From Betaproteobacteria bacterium (GTDB taxonomy: Bacteria > Pseudomonadota > Gammaproteobacteria > Burkholderiales > SG8-41): DNA of 55,290 nucleotides. The position numbers and the translations under genes were made by a program. Where the stretch lies: assembly GCA_025363575.1 (NCBI GenBank), contig JANYDM010000210.1, positions 1 to 55,290 on the forward strand, written 5' to 3'. How positions within the stretch are numbered: the stretch's first letter is position 1; each line of letters opens with the position of its first letter. Under the pieces are notes generated by a model. That model made no database searches, was not told the DNA's origin, and worked only from the letters and a program-made list of their open reading frames with translations. Of this stretch, positions 1 to 8,261 are shown one piece after another.

Positions 1-806
1 TCGTATTCCTCGCGGTCAAATCGAACGACCACCGCTGGCTTACCGAATTCATCAAGCCTTATCTCAAGCGCAATGGCGTTCTGATACCCGTGCAGAATGG
101 TTTCAACGACGACTCGATCGCGTCCATTGTCGGCCGCGAGCGTGTAGTCGGCTGCGCGCTTGAACTCTCGGCCGAAATATTTACGCCCGGCTTTGTCAAG
201 CGCAACACCCCGCCCGCGACGACGTGGTTTGGCATCGGCGAGCTCGACGGCTTTGCCACGCCGCGGCTGCGCGAAATCGAGGCCATCATGAGCAACGCAG
301 GCCACGTGGAGCAGACCGGCAATATCTACAGCACCAAGTGGACCAAGCTCGTTGCTAATACTATGACCATGGGGCCATTCGGTTTGCTCGGTCTTGGCAA
401 TTCAGAGGCAGCGAACCTGCCCGGCATGTTCGATATTTCGGTCGCGCTCGGCAAGGAGTCGACCGCCGTCGGCAACGCGCTCGGCCACCGCCTGCAACCG
501 ATTTTCGGCCTGCGCGCCGACGAGTTCGCCGGGACAGACGAAGAAAATCTGGTCACCGCGATGAAGACGCTGCTTGGCCACATTACGCACGGCCGCACCG
601 CCCCCATCCACGATCACATCAAGGGCCGCACCAGCGAAATGGAATATATACCGGGGGTGGTCTCGCGCAAAGGTCGCGAGCTCGGCATCGCCACGCCGCT
701 GAACGATGCAGTAGTGGAAATCGACCGCCGCATCAACTGTGGCGAGATCAAAATGGCCCGCGCAAACTTCGAATTGCTTATGCGCACGGCACAGCAGTCC
801 AAGTAA
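1..806 (+). CDS. 2-dehydropantoate 2-reductase family protein (5' end outside window)
   Basis: The gene is cut by the left window edge; its reading frame is open from base 3 and ends with TAA at 804-806. The first visible residues (FLAVKSND, then PVQNGFND about 25 residues later) match the end of the NADP-binding Rossmann domain of the ApbA/PanE ketopantoate reductase family. The C-terminal helical domain follows, with the family's conserved lysine-asparagine stretch (KWTKLVANTMT). Family members reduce 2-dehydropantoate to pantoate in CoA synthesis, but many paralogs in catabolic regions act on other 2-oxo acids, so the substrate here is not assigned. The next gene lies 44 bases downstream on the same strand. 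Confidence 0.85.
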   Translation, partial: VFLAVKSNDHRWLTEFIKPYLKRNGVLIPVQNGFNDDSIASIVGRERVVGCALELSAEIFTPGFVKRNTPPATTWFGIGELDGFATPRLREIEAIMSNAGHVEQTGNIYSTKWTKLVANTMTMGPFGLLGLGNSEAANLPGMFDISVALGKESTAVGNALGHRLQPIFGLRADEFAGTDEENLVTAMKTLLGHITHGRTAPIHDHIKGRTSEMEYIPGVVSRKGRELGIATPLNDAVVEIDRRINCGEIKMARANFELLMRTAQQSK

Positions 807-850
807 CACTCAAAACTACGACAGTGCAGTAAAACCACAGGAGAACTCGC

Positions 851-1681
851 TTGTTTAATTTCCGCCCGTTCCTCAGACCCGCCACGGCGTTGCTGGCCGC
901 TTTTCTGAATTTGGCCGTTGCGTGCAGCGCTTTTGCCGCCACCCAGCCGGTGCGCAAGGCCCTTGACGGCCCCGCGCCCAAATCCATCCTTTTCGCCGGC
1001 AACAGCTTCTTTTACTACAACAACAGCATGCACAATTTCGTGCTGAACCTTGCGCGCACCGCCGATGCCGCCAACCAGGACGCCTACCGCTATACCTCGG
1101 TCACGATCAGCGGCTCCGGCTTCGACTGGCACGACATGGAGTCGTACTTCAAGCCCAACGCCATCGGCAGGTATTCGTTCGCCGGCGACAACGAAGTGGT
1201 CTTCAACAAATTCGACAAGCCGTTCGACGCCGTCATCATGATGGACTGCAGCCAGTGCCCGGTGCATCCCAAACTTAAAAGCATCTTTCACGAATACGCG
1301 AAGAAGCACAGCGATACGGCGCTTAAGTACGGTGCGAGGCCGGTGTTCTTCATGTCATGGGCGTACAAGGACAAGCCCGCGATGACCGCGCAGCTCGCGG
1401 AGGAATACACCATCGCCGGCAACAAGAACGGCGTGCTGGTCGTTCCGGCAGGCCTCGCTTTCGCGAAAGCGATCGGCAAACGTCCCGAGCTGGAGTTTTA
1501 CCAAAAGGACAAACGGCATCCGAGCCTGCTCGGCACCTATCTCGCCGCCTGCACGATCTACGCATCCATCTACGGTAAGTCGCCGGTGGGCAGCAGCTAC
1601 AACGGCGGCGTCGACGACAAGACTGCGGCTTTCCTTCAGGAGGTCGCGTGGGACACGGTCCGGGAGTATTACGGCAAGTAA
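851..1681 (+). CDS. Exported SGNH/GDSL-type hydrolase-like protein
   Basis: 276 residues from a TTG start that has a GGAGAA ribosome site just upstream at about 840-845. Residues 1-29 form a signal peptide (FLRP, then a hydrophobic stretch, ending ACSAFA), so the protein is probably periplasmic. A GNSFF motif near residue 50 stands where SGNH hydrolases carry the nucleophile serine block. A D-K-R-H segment near residue 220, followed by PSLLGTYLAA, fits the C-terminal Asp/His block. The visible pattern supports an esterase/acyl-hydrolase fold, but the substrate is unknown. It faces the DoxX gene convergently. Confidence 0.7.
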   Translation: MFNFRPFLRPATALLAAFLNLAVACSAFAATQPVRKALDGPAPKSILFAGNSFFYYNNSMHNFVLNLARTADAANQDAYRYTSVTISGSGFDWHDMESYFKPNAIGRYSFAGDNEVVFNKFDKPFDAVIMMDCSQCPVHPKLKSIFHEYAKKHSDTALKYGARPVFFMSWAYKDKPAMTAQLAEEYTIAGNKNGVLVVPAGLAFAKAIGKRPELEFYQKDKRHPSLLGTYLAACTIYASIYGKSPVGSSYNGGVDDKTAAFLQEVAWDTVREYYGK

Positions 1682-1686
1682 ATTCT

Positions 1687-1707
1687 GATCCGCACCCGGG
1701 GCGGATC
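1687..1707. terminator. Possible stem-loop between convergent genes
   Basis: GATCCGC and GCGGATC form a perfect 7-bp stem with a 7-base loop, directly after the stop of the hydrolase gene and before the 3' end of the DoxX gene. There is no clear T-tract, so intrinsic termination is only possible. Confidence 0.35.
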
Positions 1708-1724
1708 GTGCTGAACCGGTCCGC

Positions 1725-2123
1725 CTAGGTTTTACCCGCGCTCAAAGGCCCGCTGCCGAATACAACGACATACAGCAGGCCGCCGGCCATCGAGATGTTC
1801 TTCATGAAGTGAATCATCTGGTTTTGCGCCTGGTCAGCGGGCACGCCCCAGAAATTGTGGAAGATCATTGCTGCCGCCACCGTGAACAGCATAATCGCGG
1901 CAGCCGCCCACCGCGCTTTCCAGCCGATGATCAGCAACAGGCCGCCGCCCAGCTCGACGATGATCGCGGCAATCGCGGCAAGTTGCGGCAGCGGCAGGCC
2001 TTTGCTGGCGATGTAGCCGACCGTGCCTTCAAAGCCGGTGATTTTTCCGAAACCGGAAAAAACAAATATCGACGCGATCAGCAAGCGGCCGACGAGCGGC
2101 CCAAAGCGGTTCAATGCATCCAT
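1725..2123 (-). CDS. DoxX family membrane protein
   Basis: 132 residues with four predicted membrane segments. The start of the protein (GRLLIASIFVFSGFGKITG) is the characteristic first helix of the DoxX/DoxD-like family. GGAGGT lies six bases before the ATG. DoxX proteins are small inner-membrane proteins linked in some bacteria to redox or thiol stress, but no specific activity can be read here. The next minus-strand gene upstream (NHL protein) is 45 bases away, so co-transcription is possible. Confidence 0.85.
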   Translation of the reverse strand: MDALNRFGPLVGRLLIASIFVFSGFGKITGFEGTVGYIASKGLPLPQLAAIAAIIVELGGGLLLIIGWKARWAAAAIMLFTVAAAMIFHNFWGVPADQAQNQMIHFMKNISMAGGLLYVVVFGSGPLSAGKT

Positions 2124-2168
2124 GGCGCTACCTCCGTTCAGAAGTTAAGTACCTAGCGGAATTACCCG

Positions 2169-3257
2169 TCACTTCGCCGCCGCGGCCATGCCTTTGAACA
2201 CCAGTTTCTGCATGCCCGCGCCGGTTTGCGCGATGTAGATATTGCCTTTCGAATCGGTCTGGATATGATGGCCGGGGCCGATCTGGCCCGGCAACTGGAT
2301 CATGCCGGCGACTTCAAGCGACTTACGGTCGATGATGAATATGCCCTTGCCGCCCCCGACGTAGAGGAACTGCTGCTCGGGATCCGGCGAAAACGCGAGA
2401 TCGCGCGCGAACGCAACGTCGTTGCGCACGAGTTGTTTGATAAACTTTCCGCCGACCGTAAACATCTGCAGACGCCGGTTCTCGCGGTCGGCCACGTAGA
2501 CCATGCCGTCTTTCGAGACGCGTATAGCATGCACAACGTTGTAATCCGCCGGCCCTTCGGGATCGGTAAACGTTTTGGGCGCCGTGACCGTGCAATGGTC
2601 GACGCCGCCCGGTGTCTTGCCGAACGCACCCCACGTGCGCTTGAACGCGCCGGTGTCAGAATCGAACACGATGACGCGATGATTGCCGTAACCATCGGCG
2701 ACGAAGATTTCATTGGCAGGGGCGTAGACCCATGCGTCCGCCGCACGATGCACATTGGCCGTGTCGCCGTCGCCCTTGCTCTGGTTGCTGCGTCCGATTT
2801 GCAGCAGGAACTTGCCGTCGAGCGTGAATTTCAGCAACGCATCGTCGGCCACCGGCTTGAGGCCTTCATTGCCGCCTTCGGGACAATTGTTGCCGCCGAT
2901 CCACACGTGGCCATTGTGGTCGATGTGTATGCCGTGCTCGCGCTCGGGCCATTCGTAACCACCGCCGCCGGCGCCGCCCCAGGATTTGATGAATTTCCCG
3001 CTGGTGTCGAATACCATGACGGGCGGCGCTGCCATCGCCGCATCGGCGGCTTTCAGCGTGCGCGGACGATGCAGGACATAAACGTTGTCCTGCGCGTCGA
3101 CGGCAATGCTCGATGCGTCGCCCAGCTTCCACTTGGCCGGCACTTGCGGCCAGGTTGCGTCCACCGCGAATACCGGCAGCATGCGTTCGGCCGCAAACGC
3201 GCCGCCGCAGGCGGCAAACGACAGCAGCAACAACACTGCTTGCGCATTTTTTTTCAT
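2169..3257 (-). CDS. Exported NHL-repeat / six-bladed beta-propeller protein
   Basis: 362 residues with a signal peptide ending near residue 22 (CGGAFA). The rest is a series of repeats with the pattern of NHL or peptidyl-alpha-hydroxyglycine lyase-like propellers: SIAVDAQDNVYVLHR, GIHIDHNGHVWIGG, IFVADGYGNHRVIVFD, MVYVADRENRRLQMF and NIYIAQTG. The family often binds ligands or lyses carbinolamides, but catalytic residues cannot be assigned from sequence alone. The minus-strand gene at 3297-3539 lies 39 bases upstream and may be in the same transcript. Confidence 0.8.
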   Translation of the reverse strand: MKKNAQAVLLLLSFAACGGAFAAERMLPVFAVDATWPQVPAKWKLGDASSIAVDAQDNVYVLHRPRTLKAADAAMAAPPVMVFDTSGKFIKSWGGAGGGGYEWPEREHGIHIDHNGHVWIGGNNCPEGGNEGLKPVADDALLKFTLDGKFLLQIGRSNQSKGDGDTANVHRAADAWVYAPANEIFVADGYGNHRVIVFDSDTGAFKRTWGAFGKTPGGVDHCTVTAPKTFTDPEGPADYNVVHAIRVSKDGMVYVADRENRRLQMFTVGGKFIKQLVRNDVAFARDLAFSPDPEQQFLYVGGGKGIFIIDRKSLEVAGMIQLPGQIGPGHHIQTDSKGNIYIAQTGAGMQKLVFKGMAAAAK

Positions 3258-3296
3258 TGTGATTTCCCCCGAAGAATTTTATGTGTCCGCACGCGG

Positions 3297-3539
3297 CTAT
3301 TCGCTATCGTCACCGCCGGGCTTGCCGCGCCATGCGAAATACAGGCAGCACAAACCCACCGCTATGAATATTGCGCCTTCGACGTAGGCTGCGACACCGG
3401 TAAAGTGCAGCTTCGGCAATCCGTGCAGCGTCGTCGCGCGCGAGCCGAAGATAAGGGAACCCCCGCCCGTTAACAGGTTGTGCAGCCCCATGATGACGGC
3501 GAGCATACTGAACGCGCCGTATATCCAGCGTGCGTTCAT
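3297..3539 (-). CDS. Small two-helix membrane protein, unknown function
   Basis: 80 residues, with hydrophobic stretches at about 7-24 and 46-68 and a charged C-terminus (KPGGDDSE). I do not recognise a family. It lies upstream of the NHL gene on the same strand. Codon composition and two clean membrane segments argue for a real gene; function is not inferred. Confidence 0.6.
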   Translation of the reverse strand: MNARWIYGAFSMLAVIMGLHNLLTGGGSLIFGSRATTLHGLPKLHFTGVAAYVEGAIFIAVGLCCLYFAWRGKPGGDDSE

Positions 3540-3724
3540 CGCTGCCGCACGCCATTCATCGATGCAAACATGCCCCCCTCGCGATCAACGTTCTGTACAA
3601 CTTGGTGTTGGCGCACCATACTATTCCGGACCAGCCGCCGGTGCAATTCCAGCAGCGCGGCGCTGCTTCCCGCCATGCTATATTCATCACAGTAACTCAC
3701 TCCATCGCTGCGTGGAAAATTCAC

Positions 3725-4696
3725 ATGAAACTGCGTCATCCGACGGTTGCCGCCGCTGCTCTGCTTGCGCTTGCCGGATTGCCAGTCGCTGCGCAGACCT
3801 ATCCGGTCAAACCGATCAAGATTGTTTTGCCGTTTCCGCCGGGAGGCACCAACGATCTGGTCGCCCGGACACTCGCCGACCGGTTGACGCACGTATTGAA
3901 GCAGCCCGTGGTCACCGACAATCGCGGCGGCGCGGGCGGCCTCATAGGCGCGGACGCAGTCGCCAAAGCGGCGCCCGATGGCTACACGCTGCTGGTTGGC
4001 AACACCGGTGCACTCGCGGCGGGTCTCGCTTTGCGCACGAAAGTTCCGTACGACGTAATCAGGGATTTCGTGCCGGTGTCTTTGCTGGCCGATATTACAA
4101 TTGCGCTTGCGGTGCATCCGTCCGTGCCGGCGAAAAACACGCGCGAGCTGATTGCACTGGCCAAAACCCGCCCCGGCAAGCTCAATTCCGCGGTGCCCGG
4201 CCTCGGCACGTTGCAGCACCTCGTCACTGAATGGTTTCGCCTTCGTGCCGGCGTAAACGTCGCCCTCGTGCCGTATAAGGGCGGCGCGCCTGCACTGGTC
4301 GAATTGCTCGCCGGACAGGACGATATGGCTTTCATCAACGTGCCGACCGTGCTTGAATTTCTCAAGGCGGGCCGCCTGCGTCCGCTTGCCGTCGCCAGTG
4401 CGCAGCGCTCCGAAGTACTGCCCGACGTGCCTACGCTGAACGAATCAGGCCTGCCCGGCATGGTTGCTTCGTTGTGGATCGCGATGGTCGCGCCGGCGGC
4501 GACGCCGAAAGAGATCGTCGCCCGCCTCAACACGGAAGTCGTAAAAATCATGAAGTCGCCCGATATGAAGCAGTACCTCGCTGCGCAGGGCGCCAATCCG
4601 CTGTGGTCGACCACAGACGAAGCGCGCATCTTCATGCGCGACGAAATCGACAAATGGGCGAAAGTCGCGCGCGACGCGGGCATCAAACCCGAATAG
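3725..4696 (+). CDS. Bug/TctC-type tripartite transporter substrate-binding protein (copy 1)
   Basis: 323 residues. I chose the ATG at 3725 because it places a signal peptide (MKLRHP, hydrophobic core, cut near VAAQ) at the N-terminus; the open frame continues upstream without one. The mature part opens TYPVKPIKIVLPFPPGG, carries APDGYTLL near residue 85 and PYKGGAP near residue 180, all hallmarks of the Bug family. These periplasmic proteins bind carboxylates or small amides and feed TctA/TctB permeases, or act as solute sensors. No permease genes are nearby. It stands alone and converges on the TPR gene. Confidence 0.93.
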   Translation: MKLRHPTVAAAALLALAGLPVAAQTYPVKPIKIVLPFPPGGTNDLVARTLADRLTHVLKQPVVTDNRGGAGGLIGADAVAKAAPDGYTLLVGNTGALAAGLALRTKVPYDVIRDFVPVSLLADITIALAVHPSVPAKNTRELIALAKTRPGKLNSAVPGLGTLQHLVTEWFRLRAGVNVALVPYKGGAPALVELLAGQDDMAFINVPTVLEFLKAGRLRPLAVASAQRSEVLPDVPTLNESGLPGMVASLWIAMVAPAATPKEIVARLNTEVVKIMKSPDMKQYLAAQGANPLWSTTDEARIFMRDEIDKWAKVARDAGIKPE

Positions 4697-4706
4697 CGTT
4701 CGGTAT

Positions 4707-5168
4707 TTAGTGCTTCTTTTTGTATTCGGCGATTTCGCGCGAGAGATCGCTGTATTCCTCGCAGCTTTTGCCGCAAATGCGGTCTAACGCGGCAAGGTGC
4801 TGTTCGGCCATCGCGGGATTGTTGGTCAGCAGGTACGCTTCGCCGACATATTCGTGGGCGCCGCGATGGTTTGGATTTTTTTGCAAGGCGAGCTTGTAGT
4901 TGCGAAAGGCTTCGTCGTACTTGCCCAGCTTGCGATTGGCATAACCGGTCAGGTTGTACACGTCAGCGTCGGCGGCATTGACGTACTTGAGGCGGTTGAG
5001 CGCCTTGTCCCAGTCCTTCGCTTCAATCGCCTTTTGCGCCGCGATGAAATTCGCATCCTGGCCCACACCGAACGATGGCGGGCCGCCCGCGTCGGCAAAT
5101 GCAGCGGGCATCTGCATCGCCAGCGTCAATGCGAGCGCTGCGGCTTGCGTATGAAATAACTTTGTCAT
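4707..5168 (-). CDS. Exported TPR-repeat protein
   Basis: 153 residues from the ATG at 5168, preceded by AAGGGAGAG. The open frame extends 26 codons further, but those lack a signal peptide. Residues 1-25 form a signal peptide ending in AFA. Two to three tetratricopeptide-like helical pairs follow (for example YNLTGYANRKLGKYDEAFRN and HEYVGEAYLLTNNPAMAEQH). Two cysteines (CGKSC) lie near residue 135. Such small periplasmic TPR proteins are usually scaffolds; the partner is unknown. The Bug gene upstream on the same strand starts about 1 kb away and ends 74 bases before it. Confidence 0.8.
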   Translation of the reverse strand: MTKLFHTQAAALALTLAMQMPAAFADAGGPPSFGVGQDANFIAAQKAIEAKDWDKALNRLKYVNAADADVYNLTGYANRKLGKYDEAFRNYKLALQKNPNHRGAHEYVGEAYLLTNNPAMAEQHLAALDRICGKSCEEYSDLSREIAEYKKKH

Positions 5169-5242
5169 GATTCTCTCCCTTCGATTGGTCACGGGACAAT
5201 AAACAAGAACGGCGGCGTTTTTATTCCCCGCTTTACGCAGAT

Positions 5243-6205
5243 TCACTCGGCCCTGGCCCCCGACTCCCTCACCGCCTTGCCGAAGCGCACCGTCTCTTCG
5301 CGTATCAGCTTGCCGAATTCCTCCGGCGTGCCGCCGAGCGGATCGACGCCCATCTCCACCAGCTTTTTGGTCATTTCGGGATCGCGCAGAATGCGCGTGA
5401 CTTCCGCCGCCATTTTGTGCACTGCCGCTTTCGGCATGCCGGTCGGCGCAACTATGCCTGTCCAGTTGCCCATCACGAAATCCTTGTAGCCCTGCTCGAT
5501 GAATGTCGGTATGTCGGGGATGAAGGGATGGCGTTTCTCCGTCATCGAGCCGATGACCCGCAGCTTGCCGCTCCTGGTGAATGGCAGCAATTCCGGAATC
5601 GCGTTCACCATGACGAGCGACTGGCCGGAAATCAGGTCGGGTACGGCGGGGCCGGCGCCTTTATACGGCACGTGGGTCGCCTCTATCTTCGCCGCCACTT
5701 TAAACATTTCCATCGACAGGTGGCTGATGACGCCGACCCCGCCGGACGCGTAGATCAGCCGGTTCTTTTTAGCCCAGTCGACGAGCTCGGCTACGTTTTT
5801 CGCCGGTATGCCGGCGTTAATCACCATGATGAGCGGCGAAACGCCGAGCACCACCACGGGGGTCAGGTCGCGCTCCAGACTGTAGTTGAGCTTCATATAC
5901 AGCGTTTGAGAAATCGCATGCGCCGTGCTGATATTCATGATCGTGTAGCCGTCGGGCGTCGAGTGCGCAACGAGATCGGCGCCTACGTTGCCGCCGGCAC
6001 CCGGCCGGTTGTCGACAATCACCGGCTGCCCCCACTTTTCGTTGAGCTTCTGGCCGACGATACGCGCCAGCAGGTCGTTAATGCCGCCGGGCGCGAAGGC
6101 GACCACGTAGCGGATCGGTCGCACCGGGTAATCGGCCGCGTAGGCAGACGCTGCTGCAAACATCAGCGCAACACACAGGAATCTATACGGGGTGCTCATG
6201 GCCAT
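5243..6205 (-). CDS. Bug/TctC-type substrate-binding protein (copy 2)
   Basis: 320 residues from the ATG at 6205 (MAMSTPYRF); a second ATG two codons later is equally possible. The 25-codon extension upstream lacks signal-peptide character. The signal peptide ends ASAYA, and the mature protein starts ADYPVRPIRYVVAFAPGG. TPDGYTI and VPYKGAGPAVPD are in the expected positions. It lies upstream of the TPR gene on the minus strand and diverges from the metallo-beta-lactamase-fold gene at 6330. Confidence 0.92.
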   Translation of the reverse strand: MAMSTPYRFLCVALMFAAASAYAADYPVRPIRYVVAFAPGGINDLLARIVGQKLNEKWGQPVIVDNRPGAGGNVGADLVAHSTPDGYTIMNISTAHAISQTLYMKLNYSLERDLTPVVVLGVSPLIMVINAGIPAKNVAELVDWAKKNRLIYASGGVGVISHLSMEMFKVAAKIEATHVPYKGAGPAVPDLISGQSLVMVNAIPELLPFTRSGKLRVIGSMTEKRHPFIPDIPTFIEQGYKDFVMGNWTGIVAPTGMPKAAVHKMAAEVTRILRDPEMTKKLVEMGVDPLGGTPEEFGKLIREETVRFGKAVRESGARAE

Positions 6206-6329
6206 GGGATCTCTTATCTTCCAGCTGTTTATCTTACGCCGTAATTCAGAACGATTGACTTGGAGTTGCAGCCTCGGCAATACTTCCGGTGCAACGCAAT
6301 CCTTGTGTCGCCATTCCTAAGGGGAAAAT

Positions 6330-7157
6330 ATGAAACGGACATTTATCGCGCTGGCGGCCGCCGCCTGCGCCAACGCTCTCGTCAGTCTGCCTGCCGTGGC
6401 GCAAAAGTCGCCTGACGTAACACTCACACGCTTCTCCGACTGCGGGACGAGCCAGGCGCCGACCGAGGTGAATCAGCGATTTTCCGATACCTTTGCTTAC
6501 GGCGATCTTAAAGTACAGTTTGTTTTCAGCTGCTATCTAATCAAGCATGACAATGATTACATGATCTGGGATACGGGCCAGCCCCTGAACTCGGCCCCCG
6601 TGGCGCCCAAGGTGAGCCTGGTGGACCAGCTCGCCCGGCTGAATCTCAAACCGGAGCAAATCAAATACGTGGGCATCAGCCATTATCACGGCGATCATAC
6701 CGGGCAAGTCGCCTCGTTCCCGAAAGCGACGCTCTTCATCGGCAAGGGTGATTGGGACGGGCTGACGGCACCGAAGCCGCCAGCCGGCGTTAATCCGGAG
6801 CCGTTTGCCAACTGGATCAAAGGCGGCGGCAACGTCGAGCCTCTGCCCAACGACAAAGACGTGTTCGGCGATGGCAGCGTCATCGTGCTGAGCACGCCGG
6901 GCCATACGGCGGGCCATCACAGTCTGCTGGTGAAGCTGCCGCAAATGGGCGCCGTGATATTGAGCGGCGACTTCGCGCACTTCCATGAGAATTATCTGAC
7001 CAACGGCGTCCCCTGGTTCAACTTCGATCGCGCCCAGACCATGGCCTCGACCGACCGCGTCAAGAAAATTGCCACCAATCTGCGCGCCACGGTCATCCTG
7101 CAGCACGATGCGCGCGATGTCGGCAAACTGCCGGCGTTCCCCGGCTCCGCTCAGTAA
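6330..7157 (+). CDS. Exported metallo-beta-lactamase-fold hydrolase, AHL-lactonase-like
   Basis: 275 residues with a signal peptide ending near residue 25 (LPAVAQ). The metal-binding signature H118-x-H120-x-D122-H123 (SHYHGDHTG) is intact, with H192 (TPGHTAGHH) and D214 (LSGDFAH) supplying the other ligands. Spacing and the WDTG segment near residue 80 resemble the N-acyl-homoserine-lactonase branch of the superfamily, which opens lactone rings. That branch also includes other esterases, so quorum-quenching activity is not proven. AHL lactonases are usually cytoplasmic, and this one appears periplasmic. A strong terminator follows at 7181. Confidence 0.82.
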   Translation: MKRTFIALAAAACANALVSLPAVAQKSPDVTLTRFSDCGTSQAPTEVNQRFSDTFAYGDLKVQFVFSCYLIKHDNDYMIWDTGQPLNSAPVAPKVSLVDQLARLNLKPEQIKYVGISHYHGDHTGQVASFPKATLFIGKGDWDGLTAPKPPAGVNPEPFANWIKGGGNVEPLPNDKDVFGDGSVIVLSTPGHTAGHHSLLVKLPQMGAVILSGDFAHFHENYLTNGVPWFNFDRAQTMASTDRVKKIATNLRATVILQHDARDVGKLPAFPGSAQ

Positions 7158-7180
7158 ATCGCGCTTGGCAGGCACAAGAC

Positions 7181-7206
7181 AGAGGGCGCCCCGGCGCCCT
7201 CTTTTC
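7181..7206 (+). terminator. Rho-independent terminator
   Basis: AGAGGGCGC (7181-7189) pairs perfectly with GCGCCCTCT (7194-7202) around a 4-base loop and is followed by TTTT. It ends the transcript of the metallo-hydrolase gene and separates it from the convergent Bug gene. Confidence 0.85.
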
Positions 7207-7242
7207 ATTTGCGCCTATGCTGTCGCACCGTGTTATGGACTG

Positions 7243-8220
7243 TCAGTCCGCCTTTGCGCCCGACTTGCGCACGACTTCTCCCCACTTCGTAATGTCTGCC
7301 TTGATGATGGTGGCAAACTGTTCCGGTGTATCGCTCACCGGCTCGGCACCCTGCGCGAGCAGCAGTTGCTGCACCTCCGGCAGTTTGACGATACGCACGA
7401 TTTCATTGTCGAGCCGCGTCACGATTTCGCGCGCCGTGCCGGCCGGGGCCAGCACGCCGTACCATGCGACCGCTTCGTAACCTCGCAAACCCGATTCCGC
7501 GACCGTCGGAAACTCCGGCGCCGCCGGCGTGCGCCTGGCGCTCGTCACCGCCAGCCCGCGCAATTTTCCGGTCTTCACATGCGGCAGCGACGACACGACT
7601 GTCGCGAACGACAACGCGACTTCGCCGCCGAGCAGCGCCGGCATCGCCTGTCCGCCCCCTTTATAAGGCACGTGTATCAGGTTTATGCCCGCCATGCTCG
7701 TGAACAATGCGCCGGACAGATAGAGCGCGCTGCCGGACGACGCATAGGTGAGCTGGCCGGGATTCTTTTTTGCAAGCACTATCAGTTCGCGAACGTTGCG
7801 CGCCGGCACCGACGGATGCGCGACGATCAGGTTCGGCAACAACGCCGTGCGCGTGACGGGAGAAAAATCCCTGACCGGGTCGTACGAAAGTTTCGGATAC
7901 AGGCTCGCGTTGATCGCATGCGTGCCGGTCGTGCCCATCACCAGCGTATAGCCATCGGGCGCGGCTTTCGCGACGACTTCGGAGCCGACAATGCCGCCTG
8001 CGCCGCCGCGGTTCTCGGCGACGACCTGCCGGCCAAACTGCTCGGTAAGTTTCTGCGCGATGATGCGCGTCACCACGTCAGTGGCGCCGCCTGGAGGAAA
8101 TGGCACGACGATGCGCACCGTTTTGTTCGGATAGTCCTGCGCGGTGGTGCTCGCGGCGATGAAGAAAGCGACGGCAATGGAAAATTTGACCCGTGCGGCT
8201 ACGTGGTAGGATTCTTGCAT
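7243..8220 (-). CDS. Bug/TctC-type substrate-binding protein (copy 3)
   Basis: 325 residues. The ATG at 8220 is the only start that keeps the complete signal peptide (VKFSIAVAFFIAAS, cut near TTAQ). The mature N-terminus DYPNKTVRIVVPFPPGG, the APDGYTLVMGTTG block and VPYKGGGQAMPAL identify the family. The gene is divergent from the next Bug gene at 8262 with only 41 bases between starts, so their promoters must overlap or share the spacer. Confidence 0.93.
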   Translation of the reverse strand: MQESYHVAARVKFSIAVAFFIAASTTAQDYPNKTVRIVVPFPPGGATDVVTRIIAQKLTEQFGRQVVAENRGGAGGIVGSEVVAKAAPDGYTLVMGTTGTHAINASLYPKLSYDPVRDFSPVTRTALLPNLIVAHPSVPARNVRELIVLAKKNPGQLTYASSGSALYLSGALFTSMAGINLIHVPYKGGGQAMPALLGGEVALSFATVVSSLPHVKTGKLRGLAVTSARRTPAAPEFPTVAESGLRGYEAVAWYGVLAPAGTAREIVTRLDNEIVRIVKLPEVQQLLLAQGAEPVSDTPEQFATIIKADITKWGEVVRKSGAKAD

Positions 8221-8261
8221 GCGGTCATAGTAGCGAATGATTGTTATAAGCGGACGGCAAA

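Noticed and set aside
2226..3473. 415-codon open frame on the plus strand over the NHL gene
   Set aside because: It is antisense to a well-supported exported beta-propeller; arginine/histidine-rich product with no motif, typical of the mirror frame in GC-rich DNA.
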